Assembly: GCF_932526225.1 (NCBI RefSeq)
Contig: NC_064042.1
Coordinates: 9,210,540-9,274,539 of the forward strand
Direction of reading: 5' to 3'
From: Nematostella vectensis
Lineage: Eukaryota > Cnidaria > Anthozoa > Actiniaria > Edwardsiidae
Length of the DNA stretch: 64,000 nt
Shown: positions 22,701 to 33,200 of the stretch, piece after piece
Layout of the letters: each line of letters begins with the position of its first letter
Position numbering within the stretch: the first letter of the stretch is position 1
Notes under the pieces: model-generated
What the model was told of the DNA's origin: nothing
The model's database searches: none
The model's input: only the letters and a program-made list of their open reading frames with translations
Program-made: the position numbers and the translations under genes

Positions 22701-25700
22701 GAAATGCTCTCTTTTGCTACAAAAAAAATATCATAAACATCAAAGGCTAATTATTGCTACAGTAGCCTGACCATTTCATTATCCAGAGTTTGTGATAGAA
22801 AAATTAACAATATGCGAAAAATCTTATCTCCAAGAAGACATCAATTATTTTTCCATTTGAAGAAGTGCAGCATTTCTACCATTTCTTAGCATTTCTTACC
22901 ATTTGTAATGGATTGACTTCAATCACAAATTGGTCCTCCCCCTGTCCATCTATGCTTGGTGTGGGTGATCGTGGCTTGACAGTCCATCCTTCCTCCATGC
23001 ATTTAGTGGAAGCCAAGGAGTAATTAATTGTTTTCATTTGCCTTGTCACTAAAAGGAAAATAGAATTTTGAGGAAACCATTTGCAAACTGAATATGGTAG
23101 CTCGATATGCAAAGGAAAACAAAAGTAATAAGAGAGACTGAGTCACTTGGACATTCCTGGAGACAGAGCTATTAGTGCTTTTCTTACATGCATAGAAGTT
23201 AGTAGGATTGCCAGCAGCTTTCTGTCTTTCCATCTCACGTTCTCTGGCCCGTTCTGCAGCACGTTCTTTAGCTGCTCGTCTTGCTGCCTTCGTACCGTAA
23301 GGTGGATGGGGTTTGATGTCAATCAACTCATCACGGATATGTGATTCATCCCCACGATGAGTTAGCTCAAATTTGATAAATCTTTCATACTGAGGGCAGC
23401 AGAAAAGCTACAAAAATAAAATAAAAACTTAGGATCAATAAGTTAAACAAAATACTAAAAATGAGAAAACATATTTAGTTCATCAGTAAGGACTACTTGA
23501 ACCAGCCATCCCTTTCTCCTTATAAGCCAAAGCCAGACTTGGAAGTAATATGATTGGCTAGCCTGCTTGCAGGCGGTACACGGTGCTATCATCGCGGAAA
23601 ACCCTCTCTGTTCAGTGATCAGGCGCCATCTTGAGCTGCGTGGTTCCTGGGGGTGTGTGCAAAAAGAGAGAAGCCGCCTGCACTAATACCCGTGATTCAC
23701 AAATCCGCCCCTAACTAATACCCGTGATTCACAAATCCGCCCCTAACTAATACCCGTGATTCACAAATCCGCCCCCAACTAATAATGACTTCCGGTAGCC
23801 TTGTCATGTATTTTTCTCGAGCCAATCATAACCGAGAAATGTTTTCCTTTGCTTTGAACTGTCAAATGTTCGATCAAAATCAAAACAAGGTTCGCAGGGG
23901 AGTTTTGCGCGAGCTTGGTAATGGAGAATTATTGCCAAAGCGAAAAAATCAAAGTGCAGGTTGTGCAAAACAAAATTATCTCCACTACAGCAAAAAAAAA
24001 CATCTCTATCTACGGATAATTTATTTTTAATCTCTAAGTGGCAAAGTACAAACAATCGGAATTCAAAGGAAAACCTGCGAGTCAGTTGTGAGATTCGTTT
24101 GAAAGTTCTGTGCTTTAGTCTCCCAGGCTGTCAGACAGAATTTGTAAGCTTTGCACCTGCAGTTTACAGAAGACATATAAAAGTTTTATAAGCTTCTGAA
24201 GCCAACTTCAGCAAAAGAAAATAGAAGCTCCCCAAGATAGCGCAATCCTCGAAATTGATTCGGAGCATACATCGGACTCGATTCTCCACCTGCAAGTTGT
24301 TAACTACAACTTCTCCGGAGAGGCGCCCTAGCTCTAAAGCTAAGAAATCCACGGGAGTGATAATGTCTTTGGGTTATGGAGGCGAAACGGCCATTGAACA
24401 TCTAAATATCGAGGATCTTCTCGACAAACCCTCTACCCAGTCGAAGGTAACAATAGTTTTCCCGAACCGCTGGCAGAAAAACGTTAACGCAGAACTTAGA
24501 GAGCACTTTGGAGATTCTGCTTTCGAAATATCCAGCACTCAACTTAGGCGCCATTTAATAATCCAAAGTTTGTTTGGAGAATGTGTGACCACTTTCAGGA
24601 GTTACTGCCTCTCATCAAAGCATCCCATTGTTTTTCAACCAATCACAAACCCCGTCCGCTGGTGGACGGGATTCAAAGTTTGGCCTGAGAATAACGGGTA
24701 TTAGTGCAGGCGGTTTTCCTCTTCTCTCTCCCTCCCCCCCTGCCCTGCATCCGTTTTTTTTTGTGCTCGCCCCCAGAAACCACGCGGCTTAAAATACAAG
24801 ATGGCACCCGATCACCGAACAGAGAGGGTTTTCCGCAATAATAACACCGAGTACCGCCCGCAAGCAGGCTAATGATTGGCTTATACAATTAGGGTGATAT
24901 TAAAATAAAAAATTTAAAAATAAAGTTGCATGCCGCACAAACTCTGGACTCGGGTGACAATCAGAAGCAACATTTACCTGTTCTGGAGAAAGGCTTTCAA
25001 TCTCTTCTATGGTAGGAAATGGCAATACTTCCTCCTTACAAAACATGCACGGCCCGCTGAACACACTTTTCTTTAGGAACTCTCCGCCAATGTCTCTCTC
25101 CTCCAGCTCTTCATTTGTTAGCGGAGGATGTTGAGATTCCTTGATGTACTGTAGGATGGCTGGTGGTCCAATACTCGGTATTAAAGTCTCTTCATCCAGG
25201 AAGTAAGAGTCGTCATCATCAGTGTCATTACTAGAAGAGAGCTCTACAGTAGTAGCATTTAAAAGTAGGTCGTCGTCCCTGGAGATTGAGGGAAGGGGCG
25301 ACTCCAAAGAGTTTCTTGTTTTGACAAGGAGAGGAGAGGACTCTCTAGAAATTCCACCACTAACTGCAAAAAGATATCAAACATTGAATGTTAAATAAAG
25401 TAACCATCTTTACACAAACCTCGGTAATGTTTAGGAACAAGGCATAGAATCCCTCCCTCACTCATGCACCTACCATCATCTTTGTAGCTCTCCTTCTTAT
25501 CAATGCTGTTTGTTTTATCTATCGGAGGGGGACTTGATCGTTTAGATGATTTTTTCTTACGTCTTTGTCTTGATATGCTTGACTTACTACTTCCTTTTGA
25601 AAAAAAAAAAATAAAACATTTGGTAAGTCGTACACAGGCATCAATGAACCGCCTCCCCAGGACCATGGGGTTCCAATTGACTAGTGCATTATAATATTTA

Positions 25701-26484
25701 CTGCACCTGCTGAAGACTTGGATTCTTTTCGTGGTTTCTTTTCAGCCACCCACTCAGGCTTTCGGCTCAAAATCTCCTCATATAACTCAATATCCTTCAA
25801 CCAACTCCATTCAGTCTGTGTGCATGTGGTAGAAAGTTCAACAGGTAGATTCCCAGGCCTGGATATAAAACTTGTCATTCTTTGTCCCATTTGAACGAGC
25901 TCTTTCTCCTCGTCATTGTGGAAAGATACTTGTCTCTTAAGCTCTTGCTCCCCACTAACAGGGACTTCCTGAGTGGAGGTGGAGCTTGCTGATGATGGGC
26001 GGGTGTCAATCAAATCAGACTCTCGCCTGTAAGCTAATATAGTTGGCTTTGCTGAATGAGTCTCTGTTTTTTCTGCTTCAGCTGGTTCGGTCTCTTTTTG
26101 TTCAACTTCATCAGTTATTACATTGTTATTATGATTGCCATCATTTTCTAGTGCAGCAGCAACTAACGTGCTTTTTAGCGTTGGACCTTCGAGTTCCATT
26201 TTGTCTCGTAGAATTCCTCGGGCTGCTACATCCTGGCGGATTTTTTCAGGATCTTCTTGCTTTTCATCATCAGGCACAGTTTGTATTCCAAATGTATAGG
26301 CACTTTCGTCTGGAGTCTCTGTACGGCTTATAGCAGTAGAGGAAATTGTAGATCGCGAATCAGACATGATGGCGTAATTTATGGGTTTTGGAGCATCGCC
26401 GGAAGAGGCCATGTATTCCTTTTCAATTTCATCCTCGCTTTGCACAAATTCTTCTGGTTGTACTTGAGCTTGTGCTTCGGCCAT
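16796..26484 (-). CDS. ERICH6/FAM194-like protein, 11 exons, 781 aa
   Basis: Exons in transcript order: 26484-25707, 25593-25474, 25363-24978, 23407-23188, 23048-22900, 22153-22025, 21513-21419, 20897-20738, 17656-17588, 17519-17443 and 16958-16796. All junctions keep frame. The N-terminal third is acidic and low-complexity, then comes a basic RRKKKSSKRSS patch and a charged helix of KAARRAAKERAAERARERE type. The C-terminal half has the blocks I recall from the FAM194 domain of glutamate-rich protein 6: LSYPSGNIAVLITS, a PTGHGTCYFRNGAVRLV block, then RKKKWLWHNHK, PFQPITFSL and FNVGSKLK. Human ERICH6 function is poorly known; a sperm or ciliary role is only a guess. Introns carry a foldback transposon (23559-24871) and a 2.7-kb minisatellite (17890-20600). 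It is head-to-head with glycogenin. Family assignment is from memory; the gene structure itself is well supported. Confidence 0.8.
16985..17430. repeat. Minisatellite near ERICH6-like last introns, about 65-bp unit
   Basis: Units share ACTTATACGTGCACTTAAA, CGTTACACTTGTTTTC and TAGTTAGAGTCAAC, clearest at 17180-17400, with decayed versions from about 17010. It fills the intron between the last two coding exons. Confidence 0.85.
17890..20600. repeat. Minisatellite with CACGTG units and higher-order duplication
   Basis: About 55 units of 35-50 bp: a main type with GTTAGTACTTGGTAACGTAT, AGCCTGTTGTTCGT, CACGTGTTGTAGTGT and a second type with TAGTGTCAGCTAGTTG. Both share GTTAGTACTTGG and usually end in CACGTG or CATGTG. 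A block of about 500 bp at 18500-19030 recurs at 20006-20535 with a constant offset of 1506 bp. The array lies wholly inside one intron of the ERICH6-like gene (between exons 20738 and 17656). Confidence 0.95.
20975..21050. repeat. Dispersed repeat, GGGCCAAAAAGTGGSTCATTT family, copy 1
   Basis: C-rich stretch followed by GGGGGCCAAAAAGTGGCTCA. Related copies lie at 28915-29000 and 44199-44270. All follow a C- or G-rich run. Confidence 0.6.
22317..22688 (-). other. Open frame of 123 codons with a tandem duplication, in an ERICH6-like intron
   Basis: ATG at 22688 starts MAKGFYWYCLMALAVASILF within its first 22 residues, which looks like a signal peptide. Two copies of LFNTNHTLVYVAPSSTSSPG..YWHE follow, from a tandem duplication of about 100 bp (22455-22545 and 22548-22640). 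It sits in the intron between exons 22900 and 22025, same strand as the host. It could be a nested secreted-peptide gene, an alternative exon or chance; only transcript data could decide. No family recognised. Confidence 0.25.
23559..24871. mobile_element. Foldback (long inverted arm) transposon, Mutator-like by target duplication
   Basis: Ends read TAGCCTGCTTGC(A/G)GGCGGTAC and pair as inverted arms of about 150-180 bp (23559-23720 with 24690-24871). The arms share GCGGAAAACCCTCTCTGTTC and an inner CCGCCTGCACTAATACCCG. The exact flanking repeat ATGATTGGC at 23550-23558 and 24872-24880 is a 9-bp target duplication, as in Mutator-like elements. Inside the left arm are three copies of CTAATACCCGTGATTCACAA (23682-23785). 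The 0.9-kb core holds an open frame at 24255-24704 without a recognised transposase. It lies in the ERICH6-like intron between exons 24978 and 23407. A shorter relative is at 3093-3285. Confidence 0.85.
24255..24704 (+). other. Open frame of 149 codons inside the foldback element
   Basis: The frame lacks a convincing ATG context at its start; an internal ATG lies near 24363 (SLGYGGETAIEHLNIEDLLD). It ends within the right arm. No DDE, zinc-finger or other transposase motif was recognised. It may be a captured or remnant coding segment, or chance. Confidence 0.25.
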
Positions 26485-27232
26485 GATGTAAAAAAATTCA
26501 CCACGTGTATTTTTCTTTCCAGGGACAATTATTGCAGTTTATGTAGCATAGTTTTCTACCTCTAGTGTTTTTGTTTGTACTCCAGTTTTGACAACTTGCA
26601 TAGAAGTCAGTTATATATCCACAACAGTGGCTTCATTTCCAGGTTTCAATATCTTGCCACATATCATAACCTTAATACATGAAGTATCTATAATGCAATG
26701 GCCCCAACTTAGAAAAAAAGCCACAAAATGCGACAATAATTAGAGAAGGCGCCGAAGTCTTGGCGGCTTTTTGACTTCGCGTAGCAACAGTATGCCATAA
26801 CAAACGAGAGGGCATGGGACCGAGTGCTCCTTGATTTTCTAATTACTAATTTTTACTCTAAATAATATTTCTAAGTCACTTTTTATGGTGTCTCCTTAAC
26901 TTATAATGACAATTTTATGTCATAATTTGTTTCAGGAAATATACTGCCTACGGCGTCTATTTAATAAACAGATTCGAACGAAATAAACAGATGTCCCCCA
27001 GGTCACCCCTGACAGTGTTTTAGGAGGGAGTGGATGAGAAGGATTATCCTACTGTGGGGACTGGGAAGGGGACTTGTTGCACGAGGCGCGAACATTTCAG
27101 ACGTTCGTTGAAATCGGCTCAGAGAATCGTGCCCTGCATGGAGAGAAAATCTGGCTAAGAAAACAACCGTTATAAGTCACTCTTATACTATTAAGCTACC
27201 GTGATAGCGTAATTACTGTATTCACTGTTGTA
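26485..27232. promoter_or_regulatory. Bidirectional promoter region, ERICH6-like / glycogenin
   Basis: 748 bp between the divergent start codons at 26484 (-) and 27233 (+). It should hold both 5' UTRs and promoters. No individual element was assigned. Confidence 0.5.
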
Positions 27233-30200
27233 ATGGCAGGAAATCGGCCCGATAGCGAAGCATTTGTGAGTCTGGTTACAAACGACAACTACGCTAATGG
27301 TGCGCTAGTGTTGGGGTACTCTCTACGTCGAGTGAATACGACAAGAAAACTGGCCCTTCTCGTTACGAACCAAGTCAGCGAGGGAATGAGGTGAGCTGTC
27401 TGTACGAGAAACGCTTGAAGTATCTCACGATTAAACGCCATTCGATGGCAGATTAGTTCATGTCTTGCTCAATACCTCCAGCCTTATGGCTGAGGTCGTT
27501 TCTGGAGCAGCCGGTTTCAGCTACTAACGGCATAACTATGCCATCGATTCAGGCCGGGGGCAAAATCATAAAGATTCCAAAATTGCTTTGTATTCTCTGT
27601 TTATCGTACTACCGTTTTTTTTAATTTTACAGTATTGTGAAACATGCAACATAAAACGCAGCAATCCACTGGTGAAAGCATATTGTACATTGTATTACAA
27701 TCGAGTACTTGACGGGGTCGTTCGAATGTCTGAAATTATTCGATTCACACCTTCTCCTGGTACTATAGCATCTAATATCATGTAAATAGTGTTGTAACGA
27801 AGCTGCGAGACTGGCAGGCCTTTTACAGATTATTGGCCAACTTGCTTCACAGTTTTCAGATAGCTACGGGGTTTCCTTATCGGCCCCTTGAAGGGGAAAA
27901 ATGTTTGTTATCTCGAAGGCTCTTTAGGTAGAACACCGATCCCTGCAAAGTCTCGATGGCAGAAATAACATGACTTACATGAAGTGAATGATGATTTTTT
28001 TTATTGTTTTAGCGGACAAGCTTTAATTTCCTCCCGTGATTTTTGGTTGTTTACGTTCCCTTCCCAGCAAGTAATTTAACCACCACCAGTTGGTTGAAAA
28101 TTCCACGAATTGATTTTAACTTTTTATTAAGTAAAGTGTTATGATTTTGGAAAATATTAAAACTCGGCTCCCATTTTATCCCAATTTCTTACATCACTAT
28201 AGGACCAGAGTGAAATACAAGGTCTTGATACTGCATGCATTTTTAATATGTGAAAATAAAAATTTCAAATAAGCAAGCAAATGTCTGGAATTAATTAGGT
28301 TTCTTATTACACTTACTGTGTCAGCCATACTAAATTTTACCCTCTATCGTTTTGCATGAATTCAGTTTGAAGTACATAATTTGTTTTGAAACTACAAACA
28401 ATTTATAAACATGTTCATTGGGACTATTCAGATGTAATGACAGATGCATAATATCTTTTCTTTATAGTATTATGTCACCATTAGTTTTGAGTATGACTGA
28501 TATTGAAATATAGGGTGTAGGCTGAAAAAGGTCATTCACATGAAAGCAAAGGTTGGCATTGATTAGTCTATGAAAAATGTTAATTCTACTTAGTTATTCC
28601 TTCCTTCAAATGTTTTTACCACAAAACCGTTGTTGTTTTGTACATTCTTTTGCAATGTTTTTAATAAATTTTCCATTTTATTTTGTTTGCTAATAAAAAC
28701 CATGTAACCAGCTAAAGTATTTTTTAGCACCATCTCTAGACTGGGTGGGTAAATCAATAGCATATACATGAGCTAGTGTTTGTGCAAGCATTGTTTTCAG
28801 GTTGATATCTTTTTGAGCTAGAGAATTTGGCTAGCGAACCTATGTATCAAAGCTTAGCCAATACATTGAATCCTGAAACCAAATATTATACACATACCAT
28901 ATATCAGTCGCGTAGACAGGGGGGTGCACGCGTATTCCCCTTGTCGGCCAAAAAGTGGGTCATTTCTTATTGAGAAATCGTCAAATACTAGGCTTTTTCC
29001 ACATAGATTTTATGTATCTATACCATGTATACATATGAAATTGATAAACAAACAGCATGTTGGGATCAGAAAATCATTAAAAAAATTGATTGCTGTGTGC
29101 CAGGATGCAAACAAAATCTGGAGGAATATGCCTAAAAATTAAATTTAAAATAAGAACAAGGTGCTAATTTATGAACCCCTTTAATATTTCTTGGAGATGG
29201 AGGTGGGAGGAGAAGGGAACCTTTTGTTATATCTGGCTTGTACAGAAAGAATTTAAGTGTCGAAGGGAAATTATAGTCTTAAAAGATAGATGATATAGGC
29301 ATTATCTCCCCAAGATAGATGATATAGGCATTATTTCCCCACCTAGAATATTGAAACATTTAAAATAATTTTGGAAATGCACATGATATAAAAGGGTTTA
29401 AATTTTGGATTACATGCTACTGTATGACTAATGCTATTCTTTAATTCCAGGGAGCAGTTGCTTAGAGTATGGGATCACCTTGAAACAGTAGACCCATTAG
29501 ACAGTCAAGACGATGCTAACCTGGCCCTTCTTAGCCGTCCAGAATTAGGAATAACCTTCACCAAGATAAGGTGCTGGAATTTGACACATTATCAGAAATG
29601 TGTATTCATGGATGCAGATATGCTCGTCTTACAGAACTGTGATGAGCTATTTGATCGGTGCGAGCTGTCAGCTGTACCAGATATTGGCTGGCCTGACTGT
29701 TTTAATTCTGGGATGTTTGTGTTTGAACCTTCAAGAGCAACCCATGAAGCACTTTTAAAGTATGCTATAGACCATGGAAGCTTTGATGGTAAGAAAAATA
29801 CAATTTCAAGCATTCTCTAGGAAGTATTGATCACTAACAGACAGATTGGGACTTCACCATTGCTGTTGCTTTCCCAGCCACCCACCCTTGTAAGAAAAAA
29901 CATATTCTTACTCCCCCTCCCCTAGTCTGCTCAGCAGCATCTTTTAGTGTTACTTACGTCTTTCCCACAAGCGGCTGCTGTGAACCAAACCACATTCCTT
30001 TCCCAATGTTTGGTGGTTTCTGTTGTGGTTTGAAATGCTTCTTGGTTTGAAATTGTTAAAACTGGTTTGAAAAGGGGATATTTGCATAATCGTTTATCTA
30101 GTTCTTTTAGTTACACCTCCCAACCCCCAAAAAATCCAAGCCCCTGTTTTATTAATGACTCCCCAAAAATAAAATCCCTTTTAGAATGCTAGGTATCCAA

Positions 30201-33200
30201 AAATGAGCTAGTTTGAAAAATTCAAACCAGTTTGAAAAAAATTCAAACCATGCCACATTTGAAACCACAACATTTCCATTTGGAAATGCAGTGAGCCAAT
30301 CAGAGTGCAGAGATTGTTTAACATGGACCAATTAAAAGTCGTAATTAGATGAGCATAAGGTCAATCTGTCAGAGTTTGCGTGAAACCGGCCCTAGTATCT
30401 TTAGCACACACTTTGAGTGCAGACAGCTAGTCGATCGGCATCAGCGGCTTCAAAATATATTGCTTGTTGTATCCTGTCACCTGGTTACCTGTGACATCAT
30501 CAGTTTTCCTCAAGGCTTTCATCCCATGATTATTTCACCCCCCTATAAGTAGAAAATCAGACTACTCCCTCCTCCACTCCCCCCCCCCCCCACCACCACC
30601 ACCACTATAAGAAGATAATCAGTCCAACCTCATGTGTTTAGTCTTTTTTTTTTACTGTAATGAAAAAGAGGACATGATTTAGTCTGCATTTAAAGAACAC
30701 AAATGTAACAGGCTATTCAAGCATTTAGCCATTTAACTATCTAAGCATAATAAAAAAAGAACAGAAGCATGAAGCATGTATGCATCACATATATCAGGGG
30801 TTTCAATAAATTTCAGAGTAGGCGGTGGAGATTAATAGGTAGGGGGTGGAAAATATTTTATTTTATTAGTTCAAATATAACATCCACCAATTATTTTTAA
30901 AGAAGTCAGTGTTCTGAAAATAGTAGCTGGCCATTTCCACCCACCACCAAGGCCAAATGAAGCCTCGTATTTACTCAGCTCTTGTCTGCATATAATATCA
31001 CTTACCTTGTGGTTTCATTAAGGTGGTGACCAAGGACTGCTGAATTCGTTCTTTAGCCAATGGTCTCACGAGGATATCTCTACTCATCTGTCGTTTATTT
31101 ACAATATGAATTCCAATGCAAGCTACACATATGCACCTGCCTATAAAGAGTAAGTAGCTATAGGAATGTGTCTTCAAATAACACCCAGCATTATTAGACT
31201 CATTAAGTTATTTATTAGTAAACAGAGCACACTCCCCATGCCTTTAGAGCTGTGACAAGTTGCGTGACAGAGCACGTGCTCAGAACGTGACCCAGGACCG
31301 ATATAGATTGTGCAAGACTCATGGCTCGTTTCACCGTTGAATAAACGTCTACAAAACTTCTTATTATCCTCTTCTTACATGGTGGCAGCGGTTAACTATG
31401 GCCTCAGGGTGTGTCTTACCGCCGCCGGCGCCGCTGGAGATACACAATAGCAATGCTGCTGACAAATGGAAGCGATTTGTGCTCGCTTGGAAAAACTACT
31501 CGTTGGCGACTGGGTTGAACGAGAAAGCTGAAGCCGTACAAGTAGCTACGTTGCTAACAGTTATCGGTGAAGAGGCGAGAGAAGTCTACTCGACATTTAC
31601 CCTGACCGAAGGAGAGACAGACAAGATAGAGCCTGTCATAAAGAAATTCGCCGAGTACTGTCAACCAAGAAAGAACGTGCCGTTCGAAAGATTCCGTTTC
31701 AACCAGCGAATGCAAGAGCCTGGAGAGTCCTACGAGCACTATAGAACAGCGCTGAGAAAATTGGCCGAGTCCTGCGAGTTTGATACGATTACGCCAGACG
31801 AAATACTTCGAGATCGGTTGTTATTTGGAATACATGACACGAAGGTCAGAGAAAGGTTGTTACGCGAGTCCAAATTAACACTAGCGAAAACAGATGAAAT
31901 TTGCCGAGCGGCTGAGAGTATGCTTGCTCAGATGAAAATAGTCAAAGATACATCTGAGACAGACGTCAATGCCGTGAGTAAATTCGAGTCGAAGAAACCC
32001 AACATCAAAAATTATCGGCGAAAGCAACGAGGTCAAGGCAAACAATGTGACAACTGTGGATACCAACATATGGCAAATCAGGAATCGTGTCCCGCACGAG
32101 GAAAGGACTGCCGGAAGTGCGGAGCGAAAAATCACTTTGCCAATAGATGCAAACAGGAAGTCAAGGCTACCGAAGTCGAAGAAACAGATATGTATCCTGA
32201 GGAGACATATCAAACGGAGGAAGTATTGGCCGTCTGGTTGGATGATTCGCAGCTGGTCACATTTCAATCAGAGTCTGGAAGTTTCATCCGTTTCCAACCT
32301 GATACTGGTGCACAATGCAATGTGTTGCCAGTGCACATATACAAGCAGGCGTGTAACGACCACAAGCTAGTAAAAGTGAAACCCGTGCAAACGTCCTTAG
32401 TGGCGTATGGGGGATCAAAGATCAAAGTCGTCGGGCATGTCACCATTAGAGTGTGGAGAAACCATGTATCGTGCCAGCTGGATTGTCGCCTTGTTGACAG
32501 CCATGAAATCCGCCCGATTCTGGGGCGTAAGGCATGCCTTGGCATGAACATTATACAGTACAATGACAACGACCAGTTTCACAAACCGCAGACAGATGGA
32601 GCGACAGTGTTCACCGTTGACCCCAAACCAGGAGCTGCACTAACAAGAGAAGAAATATTGGCTAAGTTCCCAGCAGTGTTCAGTGACGGGGTTGGCAAAC
32701 TTGATGGAGAATACACCATCAGACTAGACACAAACGCTCAACCAGTACAACACGCACCACGTAGAGTGGCAGTAGCCCTAAGACCCCAGCTCAAGAAAAC
32801 CTTGAATGATCTAGTGGACAAAGAGATAATAGCACCGGTGACCACACCCACCTCGTGGATCAGCTCTATGGTAGTAGTTCCCAAGAAAGATGGAAAACTG
32901 CGAATATGCCTAGACCCAAAGGATCTCAACAAAGCCATCCAGAGGGAAAACTATCCCCTACCAACCATAGAAGAGGTTGCAACACGATTACACAGTGCCA
33001 AGGTGTTCACGTTGTTGGATGTCCGCAACGGTTTCTGGCACGTCCAGCTAGAGGAAGAGTCGACCTATCTAACAACTTTCCATACACCGTTTGGCCGATA
33101 CCGATGGAAGAGAATGCCTTTCGGGATCTCCTCAGCACCAGAAGTGTTTCAAAGAAAGATGCATAAATTTGCCGAAGGTCTGACTGGAACCGAAGTTGTT

